Source of the DNA: Delphinapterus leucas
Lineage: Eukaryota; Chordata; Mammalia; Artiodactyla; Monodontidae
Assembly: GCF_002288925.2 (NCBI RefSeq)
Contig: NW_022098000.1
Location: 16,376,889 to 16,440,888, forward strand
Reading direction: 5' to 3'
Length of the DNA stretch: 64,000 nucleotides
In this document: piece after piece, positions 39,601 to 51,790 of the stretch
How the letters are laid out: every line of letters begins with the position of its first letter
How positions within the stretch are numbered: the first letter of the stretch is position 1
Notes under the pieces: generated by a model
The model's database searches: none
Seen by the model: only the letters and a program-made list of their open reading frames with translations
Told to the model about the DNA's origin: nothing
Translations under genes and position numbers: made by a program

Positions 39601-41574
39601 TGAGCATGGACTACATACCCTTGACGGCAGGAAATGTGTGGGAGGAAGCCAAACTGTGACAAAAATGGGCTCAAGTTTCCTTTTCTTTCCGTCTTTTTGT
39701 TTTGTGAGGGATTACATCTTACCAGGATTCTGTATATTCTTCTGTGCCTATCATACAGTTTGCTACATGAATCTTTAATACCTGTTAAATGAATTAGCCA
39801 TGTTAATCTGCTGCCACAGTTTTTTAAAAAACATGAATTTGTCAGTAGACATTAATCACTAGCCTTAAAAATGGTCCCAGGGCAGCTGTGGTTAGGACGC
39901 ATGACCACAGTTGGCTTGTCCAACTAGAATACTATCAAATTCAAGCCCCCCCACCCCGTCACCATTCATTTGACACTCACACAAGTAAACACTAAAAATA
40001 GAAGATATTAACTAAGATTCAGAGAACATACAGAGAAACATTGATTCAGAATAAAGGGAAAAAAAAGATTCCATTTCTGACAGTCTGTCTTAAGGAAATT
40101 GGTTTAAATACATGAAAGGTTTTAGACTCGACGAAGGGCACTGCAGAGTTATTTACATCAGTGAAGTAAACTGTTTTCTATTTCTAATCCGGTGGGAAGT
40201 GCTGGTTTGATCCTTACCAAGGGAATAGGAATGGGGGGTGGGGGCTGATCCGCTGTTACTTCTTCAGTGTTAAACGGATGGGTGTGGCAGTTCTGCCATT
40301 GTTCTTCCTTGATATTGGTGAGCTGATAGGTCTGTGTATATATGTAGAAGAAGACCACATAACAATGCACCTGGAGATTTAGGTGAGAATGGACATATAC
40401 ATGAATAAGAGAACTCTTTACTGGCTAAAAACTAGCTTCCAGCATGAGGTAAGGAGCATCCACTAATTTGTGAACTATAGTTTTGAGTAATTCATCAGGA
40501 CTAAGGCGCTGGCTTTAATGTAATGGCTTGTGTGGTGACAATGCACAGCTATTCACAGTAGAATTTTATAAACAGTATACTTGTAATCGATGTCATTAAA
40601 ATGATGGATTTGGGTTTGGGTTTTACAGCAGATGTTCAGTGGTTCAGATTAATTTCTAGCAATGGTTTCAGAGGTTGAAACCAAAATGTGTACAAGAGTA
40701 AACATTTCCCCTTCGGAGCAAAAGAATTTGAACTCAAACGAAGGAAACGTAAGCAAGTAGGCATCAACTACTAGTTAATTTTGACACTGATGTCCGGAAA
40801 GCATCACCAATTTGCATACTTTTTATGAGCCATAGTGTAATATTGTCTCTCTGTACTCATGTCAGGAAAGACAAGTTACTTGCTTGAGCCCATGCTTGTA
40901 CAGACTGGCCAGAACCCGAGGCTGAAGTTATCCCCATCTGGACCTGTGTGAGTGATGCACTGAAGCAGGCAGCCTCTCAGAACCGCAGCCATTGTGTGTC
41001 TGAGCTGAAACAGGAGCGTGTCACAGCCAGTTTCTCTTTCCACCAAATATTGATCAGTGACTTTTTAAAGGGGAGGAGTCTTTACCAAATCGTTTTGTTG
41101 CTGGTCACTTCTTTGTCTTCCTTTTTGGTTTTATGAGTACAGGAAACAAGACATTCTGATACCTTCTAATGGAAATAAAACGTATTCCATTGTTCTCCAA
41201 TAGAAATAAAATCTTTCCATACAGAAGCAAGAGAAAAAGTCTATACAAGAAAGCATTTATATCATCCTCAGGCATATTAAAAATTGAGTGAATTGACTAA
41301 GTAAATAGTAAACACTATAAGGTGGGTTATATGCTAAACGGGTTGACATTAAGGCATTTTAAGTTCCCTTATTATTCCAAAAGGATGGAGATATTTCCTT
41401 TTTAGCTGGGGAGAAAAAAAATCTTTCCCACATTAGTCTTTATTTCATTTGGTGCATGTTGGGTATTGTTTTTTCCTTTTGTCTTGCCAGTAGAGTTAAA
41501 ACTGATGGATTCCTTCAGCATAAGTGTCATAGTCATAAACCAAAGAAACTGATACAGTGATGCTCACATATATT
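39601..41574. other. Intron, no recognised element
   Basis: About 2 kb of unique-looking AT-rich intron. A weak sense L2-like stretch occurs at 39700-39795. No coding signal. Confidence 0.45.
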
Positions 41575-41589
41575 TAAGTGCTTTTTATT

Positions 41590-41799
41590 TTTTTATTTTT
41601 ATTTTTTGTGGTACGCGGGCCTCTCACTGTTGCGGCCCCTCCCGTCGTGGAGCACAGGCTCCGGAAGCGCAGGCTCAGCGGCCATGGCTCACGGGCCCAG
41701 TGGCTCCGCGGAATGTGGGATCCTCCCGGACCGGGGCACGAACCCGCGTCCCCTGCATCGGCAGGCGGACTCCCAACCACTGCGCCACCAGGGAAGCCC
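41590..41799 (-). mobile_element. CHR-type SINE
   Basis: Full minus-strand copy ending ccaccagggaagccc. The target duplication taagtgctttttatt is exact over 15 bases at 41575-41589 and 41800-41814. The tail has become TTTATT-like. Confidence 0.96.
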
Positions 41800-42109
41800 T
41801 AAGTGCTTTTTATTAAAACATTAATTCTTTTCTTATTTTTTGTTTTTTTTTTCTTTCAGTTTAGCTTTCCCTGGCAAGAAGAGGGTAGCTCAGTTTATTT
41901 GTCTTTCTTCTTTAACTAGAAGAATACAGTGAAATATTTGCATCCAGGTCTTTATTTTATCCTGGAAATAAATTAATTAACGTAAATGTTTTTACCTTTA
42001 TTAATTTGTGGGATAAGACCAACTAGACAATGAGTTGGACTCATTGTAGATTGTGTTGAAAATTAGAAAAGTGTCTCAACAACTGAGATAGTTGAGCTCC
42101 TAAACAAAC

Positions 42110-42222
42110 ATTTATAGGTTCTTTATCAGGGACCATGTCTCTTTTTATCCTAATGTACAGGTACCTGGCTCAGTACATCAGGCACTAGTTAACTCTAATG
42201 TTTAGAATGAGTAAATGAACTG
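42110..42222 (+). repeat. L2 LINE 3' end
   Basis: Sense L2 terminus: agggaccatgtctcttttta, ctggctcagtacatcaggca, then agaatgagtaaatgaactg. Confidence 0.6.
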
Positions 42223-43529
42223 TTAAGTGATGGCTAAACCCAAGAAAGCACCCCAAATATAAGCATGTTTTTTTTTTCTCTTTAGCGGACTAAGATGGTG
42301 ACATGAGAATAATGTAAAATGAAATGCAAATCCTTTATTTCATTTTGAGCAGTGTCAGCCTTCCAAAGCTGCATCTTCAGTGGTCCTTGGTTGGCATGAG
42401 CTGCCTCAAACCAGATTACTGTGTCCTTTTCTTTGCTCTTTACAGAGCTGGAAAAACCAGCTGAGACCCGTGTCACAGCATTATCCAGTACTTGCTTTCT
42501 TACAGGAAATGGAGGGATTTCCTTCTTTAGAATCTGTATAGGATTGAGCAGATATATATAGCCTGTTCATTCACTTTGCTCATTTTACCCTAATGAATAT
42601 CCTCTTATCATTAGTTATAGCAGACATTGTCGTTTTGATAGCTATAGGCACCTGACTGTGTCTCAGTTGGATTTACAATTTTTAAGTTGTCCGGACAAGG
42701 CCTCTGCTGGGTGTGAAGCACAGTCTCTCTCGTTGCACAGTGAGACCATGGCAGCGTCTTATGTATCTGGGACATTTGTCTGTAATGTGGCTGCATCACT
42801 GCTTTCAAACACAAGGGAACTCTAAGGAGAGCTTCACTGATACTTGAGTGCACATGATTTGCTATCTTTTATAGCAAAGCATGTTTATAAACCAAGGGAA
42901 ATGTTTTAGAGTTTACGTGTGACCCTCTTTCTTTTGTCTCTACTGTAGTTCCTTGTAATTCACCCAGTAGCTTTGGGGCCTGTTTCTGAAATCAGGTCAC
43001 CTGTGTTGTGACATATTTATAAGCCTTGGCCAGGCCGCTGTTTGTGGGCATTCCATAGATACTCTGAAAACTGCGGTTTCCTATAGTGATCCCAGGGGGT
43101 CTTAGTCCTGAGAAGAACACACTAGCCAAACGTCCGGGACACCTTCAGGTGGGCCTAGTGCCAGCCAGCTGGGCTCCCCTGGTCACCAGATCCCAGATGT
43201 CCTTCTCTCCCATACCCTGCTCTTGCCTGTGGGTAAGGTGGGTCGGGCTTCCGAGATCAGAAGATGGCGGTGGAATGGAAACATTACAGCTTTGAATCCG
43301 TTCCTTTGAAATATTCATCTCTCATGGTTAATTATATAGCATTTGGGGGTTTTGCCTGATGCATTTAGAAAGAGGTAAACATCGCTGGTCACAAGAGTCT
43401 TATTCTTCAAGGACTCTAATTTTGTTACCACACCTACCTTGTGGATCACTATCAATACTTTGTTGATCTGAGCTGGTACAAACTATTCAGTCAATTAAGA
43501 AGGAGCCTGGGCTAGCTGGTATGGTCACT
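42223..43529. other. Intron, no recognised element
   Basis: About 1.3 kb without a recognised repeat or coding signal. Confidence 0.4.
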
Positions 43530-43850
43530 GTGATGCTAGCTTAGAAATTTGCCTTCCGTTCTGCATCTGTGGCAACTTAGGAAAGCCACTTCATCTTTCC
43601 ATGCCTCAGTTCCGTACCTGTGAAACTGCAGCAGTAACTCTAATCTTGAGATGTTAAGAATACCAATAATAATACCTTACATTCTATAATACACATGACA
43701 GCCCTACGACTAGATGCTGGTAGGATCTCACTTTAAATGTGAAAGAAAAGGAAAGGGCTTGGAGAAGTTAAGGAACACGTCCAAGTCCTCAGACCCAGTG
43801 GGTTGCAAAGCCACGATTGGAATCCAGCACCGACGTCAGGGCCTGAGCTC
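43530..43850. repeat. Two MIR fragments in opposite orientation
   Basis: A sense MIR piece (about 43530-43650: ctgcatctgtggcaacttag, ccatgcctcagttccgtacc, tgtgaaactgcagcagtaac) is followed by a reversed one (about 43660-43850: aagggcttggagaagttaag, gaacacgtccaagtcctcag, cacgattggaatccagcacc). Confidence 0.7.
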
Positions 43851-44282
43851 CTGCCAGGCTGCGACGTGGTCGTGCAGTGGGCTCTCAGGTCCCCAAGCAA
43901 GGAGGCGGTCTGGCTTTTGACACCTCTTCAATGGTGGGCGTGGTGAGCCCTTCAAGTATTATAATGCTTTGTAGTCTATAGAAGGAGCCTCATAGGAGTG
44001 GGACATTTGTTTATCCCTCTTTAAATCTCATGGAGACATAAACCCTGTTTCCGTGACACAAGACTTTTGTTACAATGCTTTCTTTCCTAACCAATGTGAT
44101 TTGTACCGAGCCACTCATCAGAGCATCTTAGGGTTGTACCAAAGGCCCTTGGAGCTCAGTTCATTTACTTGACAGATAAAGAAACTGAAAACCAGTCCCT
44201 GCAACATTTTGTTGTTTATCTGGTCATCCTAAGACGTCCCTTGTCTTTCCTCCTCCTTTGAGCTAATATCTTATTTCTCTTC

Positions 44283-45145
44283 TTTCTAACCACCAAACTT
44301 CTTGAAAGAGTCACTGAGACTTGTCGCCTCCGCTTCCTCACGCCCACTGGGCCCTGGCCTCCTGCAGGCTGGCTTCCGCTCCCTGGGCTGGACTGAGACT
44401 GTTCTGACGGCTGCTAGGAAGGCCTGAGCCGCTGGCAGCCGTCCTCCTGGTCTCCAGCCTCGACCTCTCTGCGCACTAACCCTGCCGATTACGTCCTCCG
44501 CCTCTGTCCTTGGCTTCTGCTGGATCGTACTCCGCTTTCCCCCTGCCTGTCTGACTGCTCCTCTTTCTATTTTTGCTATGGCTTTTAAATGCCCACCTCC
44601 TCCTACAAGTGGACGTCACCCAGAGTTCTGAACTTGGCTGTCCTCTCTCTGCTTCCTTGCCTGCTCATTTAAGGCACTGTCACATGAGCAGTCACCTTAA
44701 TTTTATGAACACCCCTCCAAATCTTTATCTTTCATCCTGACAACCTTCAGTTGCCCCGTTTCCCTTATCCCTAAAACGAATGCCACAAAATCCTTTTGAT
44801 CTTTGATCTTTAAATCCTTTTGACCTATGGTCTTTAAATAATATATCCCTGTGAAAACTATCCCTTCCTTACTTTAACATAGAGATCTGTAGTGACAAGC
44901 CAGGGTTACTAACTGTTGTTGTCGCCACCAGACTCTTTCCTCTTAAAGTTCTCTTTACCCAGAGTTGCAGCTCAGTCCTCCTAAGGCTCAGCTTTGATCA
45001 TGTCAACGTGAAGGCTTTCTATTGTGTCACCCTCGCGGGGCTCTAGTTGTTACCCAGTCACCTACAGGCTTCTCAAAGCCACAATCACCTGGCCCTGTCT
45101 TACCTTTACATCTCCCATCACTTTCCTACACACTTTCTAGTCCAG
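44283..45145 (+). repeat. L2 LINE reverse-transcriptase region remnant
   Basis: ACC AAA CTT CTT GAA AGA GTC at 44292-44312 still reads TKLLERV, a familiar L2 reverse-transcriptase peptide. After it come ttcctcacgcccactgg, aggctggcttccgctccctg and, further on, ctacaggcttctcaaagcca. The frame is broken many times. It continues as the 3' end at 45955-46325. Confidence 0.75.
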
Positions 45146-45700
45146 TAGTTCTCAAATGTATTAGAGCCAGCGCCCTCTTTTTATAACAAAAACTCAATAG
45201 TCTCCCTTTACTTATCCTGAAAAGAAATCATAGGTTTTCTATATCTATCTAGATAGTAATTTCCAAAAGAGCAACATAATGCCAGGATTGCAGTATAAAG
45301 GAAAAATCAAGGAACTTAATTTAAAACAAAATTATATTTATATATTTTAGTATCTAAATACTTGGAGAAGAATAGGCTAGAAAACATAATGAACTAACCA
45401 ACTGCTTGAACGTGTGTAGAACCATCTCACATGTGACAGCTACAAATTGAGATTGATCCAGGTGTGTGTTAGGGGCTCAGACACCCAGAATGACATGACT
45501 GTTGGCGAAGATTTTCTGAAATGTTGTACAACTCTAGGTAAAATTCCTAACCAAAAAGTATGCTCTTCCTTTGACTTGTAGGTAGTTTTATTCCTAGAAA
45601 ATCCAGTGTGTTAAAACTTTAGGGAAAAAAAAAAAACCTTTATGTTTATATTTAAGTAGAGTTAGGTTGTAGGGTCAGGTAATTATAACCAGATTTTTTT
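45145..45700. repeat. hAT-type element candidate at the L2 gap
   Basis: Begins ccagtagttctcaaatgtat, the usual start of Charlie-type hAT elements, where the L2 stops. The interior is AT-rich and I cannot name the family. The right end is not resolved and may merge with the MER20 that follows. Confidence 0.4.
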
Positions 45701-45754
45701 CCACCTACATGAATGCCTGATGGGTTTTCCAAAAGTCCTGAGGGATGTGGGAAA

Positions 45755-45925
45755 GCTACTTTGTGTAGGACTATCCCGTGCGTTGCAGGACAACTAGCAT
45801 CTTTGGCCTCTGCCCACCAAAATCCAGTAGTGCATCTTCAGCCGTGTGACAATCAAAACCACCTCCACGAATTTCTGAAGCTCCCCCAGGGGCTGGCACT
45901 CTCCGTGTTGAGAACCACGGCTGGC
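45755..45925 (-). mobile_element. MER20 (hAT) fragment
   Basis: Reversed MER20: gtgtaggactatcccgtgcg, ttgcaggacaactagcatct, ttggcctctgcccaccaaaa, tccagtagtgcatcttcagc and the terminal gttgagaaccacgg. MER20 is non-autonomous and old; some copies in placental mammals act as enhancers in endometrial cells, but nothing here shows that this copy does. Confidence 0.8.
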
Positions 45926-45954
45926 AAACTGCTGTCACTGCTCCCTGAATGTGC

Positions 45955-46325
45955 CTTGCCCTTCCCCAATCACAGGTTTCTTTTCATGCTGTGCCTTTTG
46001 CTTTGAATATGCTTCTTCCATTTCCATCTTTTGAAACCTCACCCACCTCTCTAGCTCAAATGGTACATAATCCATTAAGCTTTCCTTTAGGAGGAATGCC
46101 TGGCATCTAAAATCTTGCAGCGTTCTTGCCTGCAACACTTTACCATTCTTAAAACATATTGCTTTGTGTTAGTTACTTATGTATAGGTATTATCTCACTT
46201 ACCAGCTTATAAGATCCTTGAGGATATAGACCATCTATTATGGGAGGTTATTTCTTCAGTGTTTGTAGCAAAGGGCCTTATACATAGTACATACCCAATT
46301 AATGTTTATTAGGTAAATGAATGGA
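45955..46325 (+). repeat. L2 LINE 3' end, continuation of the L2 at 44283
   Basis: Sense L2 3' half: ttttgctttgaatatgcttc, tgaaacctcacccacctctc, aagatccttgaggatataga and catacccaattaatgtttat, then taggtaaatgaatgg. Confidence 0.85.
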
Positions 46326-49300
46326 TAGTTTGTAAAGAATATTGTAGAGAAAAAGAAAAGGAAAGATTGGTTCTGATTTTAGCATTTAAAACTTACTTTT
46401 TAAGTGATATTTACATTTTACCTTCACGTCACAAATTTCTTATAGTACAAATTAATATCGGAAAAGCATATAACAAGTCAATGGGTCTATAGGTTTGGTC
46501 TGTCTAAATATTTATGATATATGTGTTTGTTGGAATTATTATTAAAGATAAGACAATTCTTTATCCAGAGCAAGAGTTTGGAGCAGAATTAAACCAGCGC
46601 TCAAACATTGTAGGGAAAATGTGGATAAAGTGCTTCTTTTTCATTCAGTTCTGAAATGTACAGATAAAATCAACTTTTGAAGTCAGGATGCCTGTGCAAT
46701 TTCCCTTGTTTTCCCTCTTTACTCCGAAACCTCAAAACCACTATGGGTAATTCCCTCAAGATCTACTTCTAACACATAGGGTCTAAAAGCATAAGCAAGA
46801 TTTCCAAGAACTCAGTGCTTTCAACTTTTCCACTTTATACTCCATTTTTGAGCATCTCTTTCCAAGGACACGAGCCCAGGGCTCACTCCACACACACCTT
46901 TCATCTCTAACTAGAGGCGCATGAAGCATTTGTGCAGTCTCTCCTGCCACGGCTTCATTTTCTGTCATCTTAACTCCATCACCAATCCTCAGCTTCCTAA
47001 CAATATCCGTATGAAAGAAATCAGACCCCTTCGACAATGAAAACCACATTTAAGCTACTGCACACCACCACTGCCACTGGAAAAGTAGATATTATTTTTT
47101 TCTGTCAATCCAACTGCAGTACTCTGGCAAATTGTAGTTTTGATGGTTGTGTTTTCACGTATTAAATAATGAGTCAGGCCATAGGTGCTCATCAACAAAG
47201 GCATTGTTACTGTTGAGGATGACGAGAAACTTAACAGCTCTTGGTTCACATAATTTTTTTGAAGTAGGAGGTATTTGTCTTTGAATGTAAAGGCCATGTA
47301 AAGTGATCTAAGAAAGTGATACAGCCAAATGACATCCTCAATTTTCATTATTTTCTTTCCATCTCTTGACTCATGTGCATTTGAGCCTTGTTCAGACCCC
47401 ATCTTGTTAGAAAAAGCTCAGACTTTGGCCAAATGAGTCAATTAAAAACCAGCTCTTCTTGTAGTTTGGGAGATACAATGGAGACTAAAGATGGGCTCTG
47501 TCTTCAGGGACCTCATGTAGAGCTGGGAAGTTGAGAAATACTCTCCAGGGGAGATTACGAAGAAAACAAGTATATGATACACATCAGAGGAGTGATAGAG
47601 ACCAGAGTTCTGCAGATTACTAGGACAAGATCACTGTGGACCCCGATACTCAGAAAAAGCATCGTGGCCTCTTTCTGAGTCGACAATGGTTCTTTGATCA
47701 GATTGTCCTTCTTTGATACCTGGAATACTTCTCTCGGTGACTGTGAGCTTCCGTTGGGGCTCAGACACTGTGTCTTCTGTAACACCGAGGTAGGGCATTA
47801 AAAATGGGTCTCTCCCAGGCCTGTTCCTTTTCATAAAACACCTCTTTGAAGACATGTCCCAAACTGTCTGTAGTTCTTACGTTTGTTAGCTCAGGACTCT
47901 GGCAGGTACTGTGGCTTCTGGGAAGGCAAAAAGTTTCCATAGGAATGAAACGGATCCATTTTAACTTTCCTCCCTCCACCACCCAGGGAAATTTTTGCAG
48001 ATTTTGTGGATTCAAGTCCCCATATTTGAGATTTAACAAAAACTTACATAATAATGGTATTGCGGTAATTAAAACGGTATAGCTGTTCAGTCTCGTCAGT
48101 TAGAACCAAGGAAAACAGAAAACCAACCCAGGAGCCGTCTTAAGAAGGGGCGACGCTGGGGTGTCGGGAGTGGAGGTGGCAGATTACTGCGTGTCTTCCC
48201 GTTCTTTTTAGCAAAAGTGCCTCAACTTTTAAATTGGGTAGAGTGGTTCCCAGTCATTGGCTTCACCAGATTTGTTATATGTCCAGACCAGAGGAATTCC
48301 TGACTATGAGTCTGTATGGCTTTCGTGCAAAATGCTACTGTTTGGGTGATGTTTATGGATATAAATCAGAGAATTGTTCTATTTTTAAATTTCTAAAAAG
48401 CAGGGTCTTTGTTCTGTGCATGTGGTTTTTTTTCTCTGAGGAACTCAAGCGATCCCTGTATGCCTCACCCCAGGCATCTTCAAAGCTGTTTAAATTGAAT
48501 GGAATAAGCAAGAAGGTGGTGTCCTATTATTCCATTGAGAGTGGAAGCTGGCTGCTACCTTCTATTAACAGTTAATTTTCCAGGCTTGCCTTCCTTTTCT
48601 CTATTAGCTCTGACTTTTTACTCTGAAGGACACACAATAGAGGCTGACTTTTTTAATTTATCAGGGCTCTGTTTTTGTTTTACTGTTTTAGCCGGTATAC
48701 TGTCAAAGTAAAACTTTGGTACTGCTAAGTGTTTTGAGAAATCTGATCAAGGAAGGTAAGTCGCATTTTTTTTTTTTAATTTAAGAAAATTCAACCAAAA
48801 CCTGTTTGGCAGCATAGTTCTCAGGTATGGCTAGGCCGTTTCCAGTTGTTTCTGTTTTTAAGAAATTTCAAGATTTCCAGTTTGTTTTTTATTTAAACAT
48901 CCTCCTGGATTGTTCCAAACAAAAATGCCTTAGTGTTGGCTGGCACAATAACGAGATGTAAGAGTCTTACTGGAAATGAAAGTGAGCGGAGAGATTTCTC
49001 CGCCCGATCAGTCAGCAGACAGCAGACACAGGGTCGCAAGTGAGAAACAAAATTTAAGTCTGGGGTGTCGGCAACAGAGGCAGAGTTTCACTCCGATGTG
49101 TATGATGTTGGAATTTCATTCCCTCTCCCCCCAAAAAGAACATCCTTGGGTTTTCTCCTGTTGTGCTAAGAACTCCCTCCCAAGCTTTTGAGACATTCTA
49201 CAGGCCACACACACAGGAGCAGGGCTGTCTGTCACAGAACCCAGATGCCCAGCTGTGGAAGATATTCTTTCAGCAGCATCCGTCTGCTTCTTGGCAAGAC

Positions 49301-49409
49301 TTTGAGGCAGTCTAAAGAAAACAGTCCTGGCCTGCCTCGTAGTGAATACTGTACCGCTTGTATCTGGTTCCTCCTCCCTGGGCCTGGACACTGCTTGCCC
49401 TACAAGGCT
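46326..49409. other. Intron, mostly unrecognised
   Basis: About 3 kb. One reversed L2-like scrap lies at 47470-47600 (gggagatacaatggagacta, then tcttcagggacctcatgtag). The rest is unique-looking, without coding signal or SINE. Confidence 0.5.
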
Positions 49410-49436
49410 GTCTCTCTCTCTGTCTCTCTCTCTCTC
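49410..49436. repeat. (TC)n microsatellite
   Basis: A TC run interrupted once by TG. Confidence 0.95.
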
Positions 49437-49969
49437 AGGGAATATTTGTGATTTTGGTTCGATTTTGTGAAATTCCCGTGGACATCTCCAGAAATTTTAC
49501 TTTTCTTTTTTTTGGTTGTTTCTCTGCTGATTCAAAGAGAGGTGGGTAGGTACTGGAAGGCAAAGATCTAATGTGGGGAAAAGAGACTTTCTGCAAGGTG
49601 CCAAGTACGCTAGCAAAATAAAAAATAGTTTTCCTGGGTTCATGTTCAAACTCGGTGATCTTTAATCGTCTGAAAGGGAGAAACTAGTTCATTTCCTAGC
49701 CAACTACTATAATAAAATTCAGATTCAGGGGCAACCTGGCGTGGCTCAGCATATTCTGCTCTTAAGGGAATATTCTTAGGCTTAAAGGGTGGTCTTCTTT
49801 GAAAACCTATTTAATGGTTGTGTTCTTTGGTTGAAATCTTTATTTTTACAGCATTTGTGTTGTTCGGCTTTGGCACTGGAGGGATTTTATTTTCCTATTC
49901 TCTTGATTTTTTTTTTAAAGTTAGCAGTTGAATGTTGCTAAAATTTACATAAGGGAGTGGTTCTCCATT

Positions 49970-50017
49970 ACCCTCCCCCATCCCCCCCCGCCCCCCGCTG
50001 CCCTCCCCCAGCCCTCC
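49970..50017 (-). other. C-rich tract; strong G-quadruplex candidate on the minus strand
   Basis: Runs of 5, 8, 6 and 5 C (with shorter runs between) lie within about 48 bases. On the minus (template) strand this is a series of G runs with loops of 1-7 bases, a classic quadruplex pattern. The + strand could form an i-motif. Confidence 0.65.
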
Positions 50018-50094
50018 TACCTGCCAATTGTGTCTGAAGTAATTTCACAGCAGTGCTGTTGACTTTGGGAGATGCAGTATTTCAGGTTCTCAGC

Positions 50095-50096
<2 letters not shown>

Positions 50097-50142
<46 letters not shown>
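50097..50142. repeat. (GT)23 microsatellite
   Basis: Uninterrupted GT run of 46 bases, the longest dinucleotide repeat of this type here, about 80 bases from the G-quadruplex candidate. Confidence 0.97.
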
Positions 50143-50146
<4 letters not shown>

Positions 50147-51509
50147 CCTACTGTCTGACTGATAATTAGTTGTTACTTGCAAGCTCTGTTCATCTCCCTC
50201 CTCTTTCCTGACCTGCTCAGAGCATTAACATGTGAGAGTCAAAGTGTGGGACCCTTATGCATGGCGACAGGTGCTAATCTAAAGGGAAATTTCCCTTGCA
50301 TTCTACCCATTAAGGGTACGGTACATAAAAATGGCTTAATGTCTCTTTGAAGGTGTCAGCAGGCATGTGTGGACCACACAGAATGGGTTTCACTGAGAGT
50401 AATAGAGTGAAATTGTCTGCATAATTATTTTCCTTGGATTGAGAATCAGCAGCCCTCTTTGGGTTCAGGAAATAAACCTCTGTTAAAACCATATGGCACT
50501 ATTCTCAGAAGAGATGTTATTACAGGGCCACTTCCCTCTAAAATTTTGAGTCAGGAGTTCTTGAAAGGAGTCACATATGTCTGAGAACGTTTTCTGCCTC
50601 CTGCTTAGTTGTGAAAGTCAGATGTTCGTTCTCTTGCCTTTTTCACAAATGCCACCTCGGGCAACAGGTATAAGGTCTTGGGACGGGGCTGGCGGAGTTG
50701 CAGTGGTCCAGCCATCTCAGGTATACACACTTTGAATTATTATCTGGGCCAAGCGATTTTGTTCTTAAAAGCGAAGAAATATTGCCCTTAATCCAGTGAA
50801 ACATGTGATTTGTCAACACCGAAAGCACATCTTAAGGTCAGGATAATTATATTCTGCCTGCCCAAACCCTTAATGCAGATTCAATGGCATTGCTATTTTT
50901 TCCCCTTGTCCAGCATCAGTGGCTGTAAAATTTTCCTCTGAACTACTTGTCACAGTACTGGCGTGCTCTAGATATAGCTATCTTAGTGGGAAGGGTAAAG
51001 TGAATAAGAGTGCAGTTTGTATAATGGCTAAGGGAATGTTTGAGGGAGAATTAGGTTTGGTAAATATATTAAAGGATACAATATTTTCATATTATACATG
51101 TATATGTATTTAAGTATTTAAGGACACAATACATTGTGTACCTTGTGATGAATCATTGTGCATTTCATATTTTTTGGGGGGGATAGTCTTCCTGTCTAGT
51201 GTTTGCTATAGAAGGAATATAAGTTGATATTTGTTCATTTCTGTTAATAAACCTGAAATATGATCAGAATCTGTAAAGCTTCGTCTGGCTGTTGGAAATA
51301 CTAGGAAGTTAGTGTCTCCTTAAGTGTCAGACTCCCAGGGAGCACTTCATAGATATTAAGTCCAACTTTTCATTTCTTATCCTAGAAAAAGAAGGCAAGA
51401 TAGGTATGGTTACGAGGCTTTCCTGTTGCCTTCGGTGTTTTTGTAATGAGAACTGTTTTTTACTAGAGAGAATGTTTGTTAGCATATAGATTCTGTCAGT
51501 CACTGGCCC
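50143..51509. other. Repeat-free intron block with a RUNX-type palindrome
   Basis: About 1.4 kb of unique-looking sequence between the GT repeat and an L2. It contains the palindrome at 50366-50380. I see no coding potential. Sequence character suggests a possible conserved non-coding element, but conservation cannot be judged from one genome. Confidence 0.4.
50366..50380. promoter_or_regulatory. 15-bp palindrome with two opposed RUNX half-sites
   Basis: tgtgtggaccacaca is a perfect palindrome around a central A. It holds TGTGG on the + strand and ACCACA, the complement of the RUNX consensus TGTGGT, overlapping in opposite orientation. RUNX2 is known to bind TGTGGT sites and to regulate its own gene, so an autoregulatory role is possible but purely inferred. 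Confidence 0.3.
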
Positions 51510-51790
51510 ATTTATTTATTCAACAGACACTTGTTGGGTACCTATATGTACTCTAAAGAGGGCTGTGGGGATGCAGAGATGACTTAGTCGTAGAGATTGC
51601 CCGGAAGGCAGCTCAGATAAGGGGAGAAAGCATGGGTATTCATGCCTGTGCCTGTGTAACATAAAGTGATAGGAAAAGAGAAGGGGCATAAGGTAGTGAC
51701 AGGGAAGTTCAGGAGCAGCTTTACTTCAATTTGGGGGGTGAAGGGAAGGTTTTATGGATGTGAAGGCCCGTGAGCTGGATCTCGAATATC
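51510..51790 (-). repeat. L2 LINE fragment
   Basis: Reversed L2: catttatttattcaacagac, acttgttgggtacctatatg, gctgtggggatgcagagatg, then tttatggatgtgaaggcccg. Confidence 0.7.
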
